NCBI GenBank assembly: GCA_036741355.1
Contig: DAINSK010000012.1
Location: 1-64,000 of the forward strand
Length of the DNA stretch: 64,000 nucleotides
Origin: JBBRGK01 sp036741355
GTDB taxonomy: Bacteria > Chloroflexota > Dehalococcoidia > CAUJGQ01
Direction: 5' to 3'
Every line of letters begins with the position of its first letter. Position 1 is the stretch's first letter. The position numbers and the translations under genes are program-made. Below the pieces are notes generated by a model that saw only the letters and a program-made list of their open reading frames with translations, ran no database searches and was not told the DNA's origin. Positions 8,647 through 16,308 of this stretch are shown here, one piece after another.

Positions 8647-10653
8647 ATGCTCAATTTGCCGATCTTGGATCGATTGGACATCTCGGGCTATGGATTGTTT
8701 CCGGGTACCGAGGGTGCCGAGCCGGGATTTCACGCTGAGTTCAAGCCGGGCCTGACCCTCATTCTGGGAGCCAATGGCCTGGGAAAGACGACCCTCATCA
8801 CCATCGTATACCGGTTGCTCACCGGTCCTTTTGATATTCCGGGACTCACAACGAGAAGCGAACTAGGCAACATCCGGCTTACGCCAACTGCACTTTCAAC
8901 TGCAGGTCGCGCAGTGTTTGCGCAGCGGGTGGTCGATGGAGCGCGACATGCGACCGCGCGACTCTCCCTAAGGCTTGGCCAATGCTCGGTTGTGGTGGAG
9001 CGGAGGCTTAGCGACCTCGCTCTGACGCACTTGAGCGTGGACGGCACCGCGATGAACAACGATGAACTGGGAACCTTTCAGCCCGAGTTCATGCGGCTAG
9101 CGGGTGTGTGGTCGTTCGGAGATTGGATTCTGCTGCTCCGCCACCTTGTATTCTACTTTGAAGACCGGCGGGCTTTGGTTTGGGATTCCACGGCGCAGCG
9201 TCAGGTTTTGCGCTTGTTGTTCCTTCCGCCCCAGGTCGCGGGGAAGTGGACAGAGGACGAGCGTGCGATTCTCGAGCTAGATAGTCGCACCCGCAACCTA
9301 AATGCGGCGGTGTACAGGGAGGAGCGGGCTCTGACCGACAGTGAACTTAAGTCCGAAGCTGCCCTGGACGTGCGGCAGGAGTTGCAGACCCTGGAGAACC
9401 TGCAGCTTGTCGATGAGGAGGGACTGAACGCCCTCGAAAACGAGGTCGTTGAGATTGAAATGACTCGGCAGCAAGCGCGACTCAGGTTCCTAAAGGCGGA
9501 ACAGGAACGCGATTCACGGTTCAGGGATCTGGAAAGGGCGAAGCTGACCGCCATTAGTACGCGCTTTCCAGACAGGTCGGAAACCGCACGTTACATCCTC
9601 TCACACCTCTTGACCGAGAACAGTTGCGTGGTCTGCGGTCATGTTGCACCCGAGGCGGCGGCCGAGTACACAGCACGGATCGATGAAGGCAAGTGCATAG
9701 TCTGCGGCACGGATCTCTCTGGTGCCGACGGGTTGGTACCTGCCTCTGAGGTGGCTGATCGCCGCGTAGACCGATTGGCGCTAGACCTCCCTCCCATCGA
9801 AAATGAGATGGCTGAGGCGAGGCACGCGCTGGGCGATGCCGAGCAGCGGCATCAGGCGCACTTTGGACGGATTCAAGAGCTAAATTCAGAACTGTCCGAG
9901 CGGTCGCGGCGTATCGATTCATTGGTGATGCGCTTGCCACCCGACGAGGCGGACATGCACAAACAGCGATCCGAGTTGACGGCTATGCGCAGTCGAGTCG
10001 AGATGCTGCGGATCGAGCTCGCAGCGATACGTTTGCAATTTGGAGGATTCGTTGAGCGGGTCAGTCGTGAGCTCGTAATGGAATCAGCGAAAGTCATGCG
10101 AGCGTTTGACGTGTACGCCGAAGGTTTCCTCCTGGAGACGTGCCGCCTAATCTGGTCACCACAGAAGGCGCGGCTCGGCGAGACTGGCGTGCTCATCGAT
10201 TTCCCTGCCTTTGAGATAGAGATGTCCGGCGCGGATTCCCCTTCGCTTGTGCGGCGCACCGGTCCCGATCAGGTGTCGGAAAGCCAGCGAGAGTTCATCG
10301 ACCTCGCGTTCAGAATGGCTCTCATGTCAATCGCCGACAACTCCGGAAGCGGCACCCTTGTGATTGACGCGCCCGAGTCGTCCCTTGATGCCGTCTTCGT
10401 GACACGCGCAGCCGACGTGCTGTCACGATTCGCCGAGCCGGAGCGTGGCAACCGACTGCTTATCACGTCCAACTTAGTGGAAGGGCGGCTCATACCGAGC
10501 CTGATCGCGAAGGGCACTACAACGGAGGACCGCTTGGTGCGAATAGTCAATCTCTTCAAGGTCGCTGCGCCCACAGTCGCAGTTCAACAGCTTCGCTCAG
10601 AATACGATGGTATTTGGGACTCCCTGGTGGAACAATCGGGAGACGCGAGTTGA
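8647..10653 (+). CDS. SMC/Rad50-like ABC ATPase of a three-gene defence operon
   Basis: 668 residues. Walker A GANGLGKTT is at 41-49, coiled coil runs at about 210-310 and 370-480, the ABC signature region SESQREFIDLAFRM starts near 544, and Walker B LVIDAPESSLD ends around 578, so it is a split ABC head with a long arm. In the middle of the arm lie two CxxC pairs (C327/C330 and C350/C353), like a zinc hook but with four cysteines in one chain. The start ATG 8647 has a near-perfect GGAGGT. It overlaps the next gene by four bases (TTGA). The layout matches ATPases of ABC-three-component conflict systems; by inference it senses foreign or unmodified DNA and drives the nuclease encoded two genes on. 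Confidence 0.82.
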   Translation: MLNLPILDRLDISGYGLFPGTEGAEPGFHAEFKPGLTLILGANGLGKTTLITIVYRLLTGPFDIPGLTTRSELGNIRLTPTALSTAGRAVFAQRVVDGARHATARLSLRLGQCSVVVERRLSDLALTHLSVDGTAMNNDELGTFQPEFMRLAGVWSFGDWILLLRHLVFYFEDRRALVWDSTAQRQVLRLLFLPPQVAGKWTEDERAILELDSRTRNLNAAVYREERALTDSELKSEAALDVRQELQTLENLQLVDEEGLNALENEVVEIEMTRQQARLRFLKAEQERDSRFRDLERAKLTAISTRFPDRSETARYILSHLLTENSCVVCGHVAPEAAAEYTARIDEGKCIVCGTDLSGADGLVPASEVADRRVDRLALDLPPIENEMAEARHALGDAEQRHQAHFGRIQELNSELSERSRRIDSLVMRLPPDEADMHKQRSELTAMRSRVEMLRIELAAIRLQFGGFVERVSRELVMESAKVMRAFDVYAEGFLLETCRLIWSPQKARLGETGVLIDFPAFEIEMSGADSPSLVRRTGPDQVSESQREFIDLAFRMALMSIADNSGSGTLVIDAPESSLDAVFVTRAADVLSRFAEPERGNRLLITSNLVEGRLIPSLIAKGTTTEDRLVRIVNLFKVAAPTVAVQQLRSEYDGIWDSLVEQSGDAS

Positions 10654-11318
10654 GTCTGACCAGCGAACGGTATGAGGACGAAACTGCCGCGCTTCGGCGA
10701 TGCGTCCGTTTGGTTGTACTGCTCTACTCGGCAGAGGGCGCCGGATTGACTCCGCTCGCGATCCTCCGTTTGCATACGCTGGCGTATTTGTCAAATGTTC
10801 TCGCTCCGGTGTGGGATATGCCTCCCCTGGACGGCAAAGTTCTCAAGCGCAGCGGGGGGCCGTTCTATCCGGCTCTGCAACGCGATCTTGACCGACTGGT
10901 CGGAATGGGCGTCGTCATCATATCGGGACTGGGCCACGTGCAAGACGAAGACGGACGCTGGCGGCTCGAAGGATCTTATCGCCTGAACCAGCCCTTCGCG
11001 AACCCCATCGTGGAGACGCTGGTCCATTTCGAAGACGAGCGTCGCGTCGTGGCCTTCGTACAGGAACTTGCCTTCGCCTTGTCGGCCTTGGGCGACGAGG
11101 AACTTGATATTGCGATGAAGCAGGACGCCACATATTCAGACTCTCTGGTGGGCGTGGGTAACGTGGTCGACTTCGACGAGTGGCAAAAGAAGAACTACGC
11201 CGCGAACGCAGCCCGATACTTCGAAGGTCTGCTGCCCGGCGGAGCGTCCGCAACCCCGGGCGAGCAGCTCCACTTTTACATCCGTCACCTTCACGCGAGA
11301 ACGCTTGGTGAACGCTGA
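10650..11318 (+). CDS. Small middle component of the ATPase-nuclease operon
   Basis: 222 residues from TTG 10650, which overlaps the ATPase stop as TTGA and has GGGAG upstream. Mostly helical with a likely winged-helix-like segment (LTPLAILRLHTLAYLSN, then GGPFYPALQRDLDRLVGMGVVI), no membrane helix and no catalytic motif that I can see. Size, position and the GG.FYP..Q.DLDRL..MGVV pattern fit the middle component of ABC-three-component systems, thought to bridge ATPase and effector. It overlaps the downstream nuclease gene by up to 14 bases, so the three products are probably made in fixed ratio. Family assignment is inference from architecture. Confidence 0.6.
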   Translation: MSLTSERYEDETAALRRCVRLVVLLYSAEGAGLTPLAILRLHTLAYLSNVLAPVWDMPPLDGKVLKRSGGPFYPALQRDLDRLVGMGVVIISGLGHVQDEDGRWRLEGSYRLNQPFANPIVETLVHFEDERRVVAFVQELAFALSALGDEELDIAMKQDATYSDSLVGVGNVVDFDEWQKKNYAANAARYFEGLLPGGASATPGEQLHFYIRHLHARTLGER

Positions 11319-12387
11319 CCTAATCGCGCGATCGTCCCTTGGTGCGTGGGCCAATGATGACCTCAGCAGAACGGCCCGCGAGAACGCCGGCATCGGCGCC
11401 GACGAAGATCTACCGCCAGCCGTGCGTTTCTTGGGAGGAGTTACGAAGCTCGTTCGCCGACGGATAGCCGTGGACAATACTCGATCTGACCCAGTGCGGC
11501 TGGCCATCTTCCTGTTACAGCCTAGCCCTCAAGCCCGCGCGTCGGCCGAGCAGTCCAAGCGAATTCCAATGCTCGACAACGGGCTTACGTTCGTTACCGG
11601 ACGCCTATGGTTCGTGGGAGCCGCCGTCATGAGCGGCAAGTATTTCGAACTCGGCGACGAAGACGACAACGCAATTTTCGAGACCGTCACGGTGACTCTC
11701 GGAGTCGGCAACATACCCACGGTAATCTTCGACCCCAGGACATCGGAGCCAACAATCCGGTTCTACCCTCATGGACTGGGCAGCCCTGACATTTGCAACG
11801 TCGTTTCGATGGCGAGTATCGATGTGTCAGTAGAATTCATTTTCGAACAGATCGAGATGATCTACCGGAAAGAATTCATAACGCCCGACGCTCAGGTGAA
11901 TGCCGGCAAACTTTGGGACAACAGCAGAAAATGGTGGCCATCATCGCATGCGGAGGACATGGTGCAGCTCTATCTCAAAGTTGGGCTGTCTGCCGCTCTT
12001 CCATGGTGTACCGTGCGACATGAGCAACCCGACGTGGTCGGTCGCCTTGACCTGGAAATCGAGTCGTGCGAGGCTCTCGACCGAAGCAAGGTTACGCGAC
12101 ACGCTATTTTGGAACTAAAGGTGCTGAGGAGTCTCCAGAAGGGCGGAACCCCCGTGTCTGACCAAGCCATACGCGATTGGGTTGAATCGGGGGTGAAGCA
12201 GGCTGCCGCGTACCGGGATAAGAGAGGTGCCAAAGCGGCGGCGCTGTGCTGCTTCGACATGCAAAGGGCGGACACAGGTGATCAATGCTTCGATCACGTT
12301 CGAGACTTGGCCACGCGGCTGGCCGTGGAGATGAGGCGCTGGTTCGTATTCAACTCTTCGAAGCAGTTCCGTGACTCGATCGTCTAA
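11305..12387 (+). CDS. PD-(D/E)XK nuclease effector of the ATPase operon
   Basis: 360 residues. The C-terminal third has a PD-(D/E)XK nuclease core: GRLDL (D249), ILELKV (E270 and K272), then KQAAAYRD, giving the Q299-x3-Y303 motif of the restriction-endonuclease-like fold. The first 240 residues match nothing I know and may bind the partners or recognise DNA. The start is TTG 11305 or GTG 11308, both inside the end of the preceding gene. Likely the cutting subunit of a restriction-like complex with the ATPase and the middle protein; the neighbouring methyltransferase would protect host DNA. The catalytic set looks complete, so I expect an active enzyme. Confidence 0.72.
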   Translation: MVNADLIARSSLGAWANDDLSRTARENAGIGADEDLPPAVRFLGGVTKLVRRRIAVDNTRSDPVRLAIFLLQPSPQARASAEQSKRIPMLDNGLTFVTGRLWFVGAAVMSGKYFELGDEDDNAIFETVTVTLGVGNIPTVIFDPRTSEPTIRFYPHGLGSPDICNVVSMASIDVSVEFIFEQIEMIYRKEFITPDAQVNAGKLWDNSRKWWPSSHAEDMVQLYLKVGLSAALPWCTVRHEQPDVVGRLDLEIESCEALDRSKVTRHAILELKVLRSLQKGGTPVSDQAIRDWVESGVKQAAAYRDKRGAKAAALCCFDMQRADTGDQCFDHVRDLATRLAVEMRRWFVFNSSKQFRDSIV

Positions 12388-12391
12388 ACGC

Positions 12392-13660
12392 CTAAAGCTT
12401 GCTCAGCACGATTAGCGTCTCGGCCAAGTCAGCGAGTCCCCCCTGCTGTGCCGACGAGCGCATTGACCGGCATGGCTCAACCGTATCGATTCGCCAGTCA
12501 GCCAGCGACGCAAGTTCGCTGATGATTTGCGCCGTCTCAATCTGAACGTCAGCATACCGGCTATCGCCCAAGACCATCCAGACAGACCCTTGACTCGAAA
12601 TCGAACGATTAATCCGTGTGAGCACTGCCATGATGTCACTGAAGTAACCGCCAACCATGGCGGGAATTCGATGATCCCAGAGTTCGTCGCGGCGGGCTTC
12701 TAAGCGTTCAAGAGTCTCAGCTAGGGCACTTGAACCTCCGGGCGGAGACGGAAATTCACGACCGAGCTGAACGTGCGAGCACAGGGTCGACTCCCGAAGG
12801 GCACGGTTGGACGCGCCATTTGTCAAATAGCCCAAAGCCCAGAGCTCAACGTTGTACACGTCCGTGTAGTCGAACGAGTTGGGGTACGGCGGCGAGAAAA
12901 CCGCCAAATCGCAGGGGATTGTTTCATTCAGGACAGTGCGACAGTCACCTCGCCTAAGGTCGTACGAAGGGCAAGCTCGGCGGGCAAACCGATGAATCTC
13001 AGGAATCGCTCGTTGAACAGCATCGCGGAAAAGGCCGTCGACGGTCCGCGGGTCAACTCGTCGACGCTCCCAACTCCTTCTATAGCGCCTACCTTTGCCG
13101 CTGACCACTACGTTACTCACGTCAATCAGCACGCCGCCCAACAGAACGCGGAACAGCCGCCGATGGTTGTCATTGTGGAGTTGCTCAATCGCTTCGAGCA
13201 CCGCCGAAATCCGGACGGCCACCTCCCGGTCGAAGACCCAGCGCCCATTCCAGCCAGGCTCAACAAAGGTGCGTGGCAAGTCTCGAAGAGCGGTGCCACA
13301 CATTCTTTCCTGGCGGGCAGCCCTATGCGCCACTATGCCAAAGTCGCTGGCGAGTGCGTCTGTGTCGTATCTTGCAAGCTTTGCCTCGATGAGATCTGCG
13401 AGAAACGGGTTGACCTCGACAACCACTGGGTGAATGGCAAGAAACTGGCAAGCCAGTGCGGTGGTTCCTGAGCCGCCAAACGGGTCGAGACAGCGACCCA
13501 CCGAGATCTTGCTCTCCATTACGGCGCGCGCAACGAGCTCCGGCGCAAACGCCTCTTTGAACCGACGCCAACTCTGAAACGGCAACACGGGCGCCCCCGC
13601 GTTGGTTCCCAGGGACGGAACGGAACGGCCCTGCGTCCAATCCTCGAACGAAACGTGCAA
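12392..13660 (-). CDS. DNA methyltransferase (SPPY type)
   Basis: 422 residues from TTG 13660 (AGAGG seven bases upstream). SAM-binding motif I LDPFGGSGTT is at about 58-67, and catalytic motif IV SPPYPNSFDYTDVYN starts at 256. SPPY is the form usual in N4-cytosine and some N6-adenine DNA methyltransferases; motif I preceding motif IV with a long insert fits the single-chain modification methylases. It is convergent with the nuclease gene, four bases apart, and is the only methyltransferase in the island, so it probably modifies the sites the ATPase-nuclease complex surveys. The target sequence cannot be read from the protein. Confidence 0.85.
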   Translation of the reverse strand: MHVSFEDWTQGRSVPSLGTNAGAPVLPFQSWRRFKEAFAPELVARAVMESKISVGRCLDPFGGSGTTALACQFLAIHPVVVEVNPFLADLIEAKLARYDTDALASDFGIVAHRAARQERMCGTALRDLPRTFVEPGWNGRWVFDREVAVRISAVLEAIEQLHNDNHRRLFRVLLGGVLIDVSNVVVSGKGRRYRRSWERRRVDPRTVDGLFRDAVQRAIPEIHRFARRACPSYDLRRGDCRTVLNETIPCDLAVFSPPYPNSFDYTDVYNVELWALGYLTNGASNRALRESTLCSHVQLGREFPSPPGGSSALAETLERLEARRDELWDHRIPAMVGGYFSDIMAVLTRINRSISSQGSVWMVLGDSRYADVQIETAQIISELASLADWRIDTVEPCRSMRSSAQQGGLADLAETLIVLSKL

Positions 13661-14217
13661 CGGCGGCCTCTTAGGAGTAGCGCTGAATTTGTTAACTCAG
13701 TACATTCTACATTCAGTTCTGTTTCATTAACACGGCGGCTGGACGCAGACGTTCGAGAGTGACCAATGCGCAAGACGCCCTGCCATTCCGCAACTCTCAG
13801 CTGGTCACGTGGTTGAGTCGGCACGTTCTTGTTCCGCTGACACTTGTCCCTCAACGCGGATGCGATTGCGCAAGTATGATGTACAACGATCAGCTATCGC
13901 CTTTGCGTCTCACAGTCAGGCTGTGCCCCTTCCTGCCCGAGGGAAACGTAAGCGCGGCACCCGATGGCGTCCCCCGCTGTCGCCGTACGGAAAGGCGCTT
14001 TCGCCTGCGCCGCAATCGCGTTGCACGCCGAAGGTGCCATGGCACCGACGCCGCCGAATGGTTCGAGTTTGCTCGTCGCGCATGAACCTGTGCCGATCGA
14101 TCTTACCCGCCCACCGGTGGATTATGGCCCCGCCGCCTCAGCAGCCGCTTCTGCCGAGACATGGCGCGACACACCCAGGGGACCGCCAGAGCCTATAATG
14201 TCCCACGGAGGACGACG
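13661..14217. other. Intergenic stretch upstream of the methyltransferase, no clear gene
   Basis: Bases 13670-13735 are AT-rich and probably hold the methyltransferase promoter on the minus strand (TAGAAT-like -10), but no clear -35. The rest is GC-rich. A plus-strand frame ending before 14217 contains coding-like bits (VAHEPVPIDLTRPPVDYGP) without start or family; it may be a gene remnant. No repeat seen. Confidence 0.4.
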
Positions 14218-14430
14218 ATGGTCGATAGCGAGATTATCTTCGCGGTTGAGGAATCATCGGAAGGCGGTTACGAGGCGAGGGCACTGGGCTATTCCATCTA
14301 TACCGACGCGGACACGCTGGAGGAACTGCGCGAGATGGTGCGCGACGCTGTGCGCTGCCACTTCGATGACGGCGACCGCCCGCGCATTATCCGGCTGCAT
14401 CTCGTGAAGGATGAGGTCATCCCCGTTTGA
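14218..14430 (+). CDS. HicB-family antitoxin
   Basis: 70 residues with the compact HicB-like beta-alpha fold: EIIFAVEESSEGGYEARALGYSIYTDADTLEEL, then MVRDAVRCHF. HicB proteins bind and neutralise the HicA mRNA interferase and repress their own operon. ATG 14218 has a strong GGAGGACG. The stop overlaps the start of a hicA-like frame by TTGA, the normal order for this HicBA type, but the toxin is only a stump here, so this is an orphan antitoxin. Confidence 0.75.
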   Translation: MVDSEIIFAVEESSEGGYEARALGYSIYTDADTLEELREMVRDAVRCHFDDGDRPRIIRLHLVKDEVIPV

Positions 14431-14483
14431 TACCGCGGGAGCTTCATCGCCGCCAGCTTCTCGCTGAGCTGTTCGGGCGGTGA
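14427..14483 (+). pseudogene. Stump of a HicA-like toxin
   Basis: TTG 14427 overlaps the hicB stop and reads MIPRELHRRQLLAELFGR followed by a stop. This matches the start of HicA proteins (a basic-leucine helix after a short PR-L segment), but the double-stranded RNA-binding-like core and catalytic histidine are gone. The sequence changes abruptly to the start of an hsdR-like gene five bases later. Confidence 0.55.
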
Positions 14484-14487
14484 GCTA

Positions 14488-14742
14488 ATGGCGATCGGAG
14501 CGGAGCGCACGGCCGTCCAAAACCCGATGGTGTGGTACGCACAGGAGGCGGGCTGGACGTACCTGCCGCGGGCCGATGCCGAACGCATGCGTCGTGGCAC
14601 CGACAAGCCCTTCCTGCATGAGATGCTCGTCCAGCAGCTCCAGCGGCTCAACCCTGGCGTCGTCGATCTCGCCCGCGCCGAAGCGGTGGTCAAGCGTCTG
14701 GCCCTCGTCCCGCCGACCATCGAGGGCAACCAGCAGGCGTGA
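14488..14742 (+). pseudogene. N-terminal fragment of a type I restriction HsdR subunit
   Basis: 84 codons: ENP-like QNPMVWYAQEAGWTYL, then QLQRLNPGVVDLARAE and LALVPPTIEGN, the conserved start of HsdR proteins. After GN the frame runs into the right tRNA-Asp repeat and meets a stop that lies inside that repeat (14740-14742). The nuclease and helicase domains (about 900 residues) are missing. The cut coincides with the repeat boundary at 14734, so the recombination that created the repeat also truncated the gene. Confidence 0.75.
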
Positions 14743-14885
14743 GAGAGGGCTGCGCTACGCTAACCGCGCCGCAGCGACGGAACGATATCGAGCTGCAGCG
14801 CGTCTTTTCGGCCCCGTGGTGTAGCGGTCAAACATGCCACCCTGTCACGGTGGAGATCGTGGGTTCGAATCCCATCGGGGTCGCC
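14734..14885 (+). repeat. Right copy of the tRNA-Asp direct repeat
   Basis: Near-identical to 7274-7423. The match begins within the hsdR fragment, just after the place where the -35 box would be, and ends at the end of the tRNA. Downstream sequences differ (CAAACTT after copy 1, TGAGCG after copy 2). Confidence 0.9.
14810..14883 (+). tRNA. tRNA-Asp (GTC), copy 2
   Basis: Sequence identical to copy 1 over all 74 bases. It keeps the TACGCT -10-like element and leader but has lost the TTGACA box, so its expression may be weak or depend on read-through from the hsdR stump. The base after CC is T, so CCA is not encoded. Confidence 0.94.
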
Positions 14886-14982
14886 TGAGCGAAAACCGGT
14901 GTGACAGTCGGTAGCGTCCAGCACCGGCTGCACGGCCCCGGGCGCGAACGCGGGGTTGCGGCCGGCAAGCGAGTATGTCGGG

Positions 14983-15376
14983 TCAGAAGAGCTTGAGCCA
15001 AGGAATATCTTCGTAATCCTTGGGGTTATTGGTGACCAAGGTCAGGCGGTGCTCAAGAGCTGTGGCCGCGATGATGAGGTCGAGTGCCCGGCTGTTGACG
15101 CGGCGGCCCTGGTTCTTAAGGGTCCGACGTAGACGGGCGCAGCGCTGGGCTACCGCGATGGTGATAGGGAGCACTGGCACGCTGTCGAAGAAGGCGTTGA
15201 ACTTCGCCCGGGCTCGTCGCGGGTGAGGGGCTGGTCTCAATGCCCTAAAAGACTTCGATGTACGTGACGATGGAGACAGCGGTACGTGCTGGTGTCAGGA
15301 GGTCGAGGAGCTCTACCGCGGCGGGAAGGTCGTCGAAGTAGTAAATGACGTGGGTGGAATCGACCAGGTAGGGCAT
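14983..15376 (-). pseudogene. Broken VapC-like PIN toxin
   Basis: From ATG 15376 the frame reads MPYLVDSTHVIYYFDD, then AVSIVTYIEVF, and meets TAG at 15245-15247, where GIETSPSP follows. The C-terminal part continues in another frame: FFDSVPVLPITIAVAQR, SRALDLIIAATALEH and LVTNNPKDYEDIPWLKL. Together these give the PIN fold with its acidic residues, but one nonsense codon and one frameshift (around 15200-15240) separate them. The ATG overlaps the antitoxin stop (TAATG). Confidence 0.8.
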
Positions 15377-15480
15377 TAGTCAGCGGGGCGACCGCTGCTG
15401 CCCTGGGCACGCTGCGCGTAGAGGTCCTCAATCAGCGCCTAGGTGTCAACACCAGCTAAGGCGCCTCGTGCCTGGTGCAT
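15376..15480 (-). pseudogene. Broken VapB-like antitoxin remnant
   Basis: Minus frame ending in TAA that overlaps the vapC ATG. It reads MHQARGALAGVDT, then TAG at 15439-15441, then ALIEDLYAQRAQ. The TAG may replace a TGG. The frame is open a little further upstream (DPQQVRQA), so the original start may be before 15480. Its position and coupling fit the antitoxin of the broken VapC. Confidence 0.5.
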
Positions 15481-15566
15481 AGCCTGGCGCACTTGCTGGG
15501 GGTCGTAGTCCTTTCAAATGTCGTGTGCGTCGGCGAGTTTCGGCGTTGGCCTTGGTTCCTTCATGG

Positions 15567-15929
15567 TTACGGCTCGATGCTTATCTCACGGCCGTGGTCA
15601 AGGATATTGCGGAAGCGGGTGGCGAGTTCCCGACCGAGAATCGGTTCGTCACCGAGGGCGGTAATGAGGACGTCGTAAGGGCCGAAGCTACCCAGCGTAA
15701 CGGTGCCAAGGTAGGAAGCTGCAGCGACTTCGGAGCCGTCGGCCAGTATCCAGCGAGAGCGATGGTCTGGTGGCCTGCCGTTGGACACAAGGCCGGGTGG
15801 CACAGCAACGGCGCCGTCAAAGCCGGTGTCCAGGAGCGCTTCGAGTTCAGCCGTATGGCCGCGGACTTCCAGGCGGATGGGAAGATAGGGAAAATGGGAA
15901 CTGGCGAGGCGAGCGGTGGTCATCGCCAC
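15567..15929 (-). CDS. Clan AA (retropepsin-like) aspartic protease
   Basis: 120 residues with the active-site motif ALLDTGFDGAVAVP near residue 32, a flap-like segment, and ILGRELATRF near the end where the second hydrophobic-Gly motif of retropepsin folds sits. Single-domain enzymes of this kind must dimerise. The start ATG overlaps the end of the upstream small gene by 10 bases. In other bacteria such proteases occur beside a small partner of the same kind, which suggests a two-gene unit, perhaps toxin-antitoxin-like; that role is inference. Confidence 0.75.
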   Translation of the reverse strand: MAMTTARLASSHFPYLPIRLEVRGHTAELEALLDTGFDGAVAVPPGLVSNGRPPDHRSRWILADGSEVAAASYLGTVTLGSFGPYDVLITALGDEPILGRELATRFRNILDHGREISIEP

Positions 15930-16147
15930 CTGCCGACGGCGCGTTCACCAATCTTGAACACCCAATTACCTGGTCCAAGCTCCGCAACGGCGTTCTGGGA
16001 AACCGCGAGAAGGGAATCCGCAAGGACCATTTTGCCGTCCGGCGAAACGGCGATGTACTCACCCCGGCGCTCCCGCTCCAGCGGGGTCACATACCGGTTA
16101 TAGAGTTCATCCGATTCCTTGAGTTGTTGTGCCATGTCGGTTGTCAT
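15920..16147 (-). CDS. Small partner protein of the aspartic protease
   Basis: 75 residues: a helical N-terminus (AQQLKESDELYNRYVTPLER), then GEYIAVSPDGKMVLADSLL and a C-terminal GNWVFKIGERAVGRW. No named family recalled with certainty, but proteins with the pattern GEYVAVSPDG...FKIGE are commonly encoded just before clan AA proteases. ATG 16147 follows a strong AGGAGGT. A GATAAT-like -10 lies about 35 bases upstream of the start. Probably co-translated with the protease; it may be substrate, inhibitor or antitoxin. Confidence 0.65.
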   Translation of the reverse strand: MTTDMAQQLKESDELYNRYVTPLERERRGEYIAVSPDGKMVLADSLLAVSQNAVAELGPGNWVFKIGERAVGRWR

Positions 16148-16308
16148 GATTGGCTTGACCTCCTATGAGGTAGCCGTATTATCGCACGAGGTCTGAGAGT
16201 AGCCAGCGGTTGGCCGCTTGCGACGGGCTGAATGCGCCTTGACACGGCCGTCTTAGCGGCAGCCAATGTCTGGGTCAGGTTCGGGATCGCGAATACCGGT
16301 ATTCGTCT

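Noticed and set aside
7274..14885. Integrase-mediated island with a classical tRNA 3'-end attachment site
   Set aside because: The repeat covers the whole tRNA and its upstream DNA, and no integrase gene is present between the copies.
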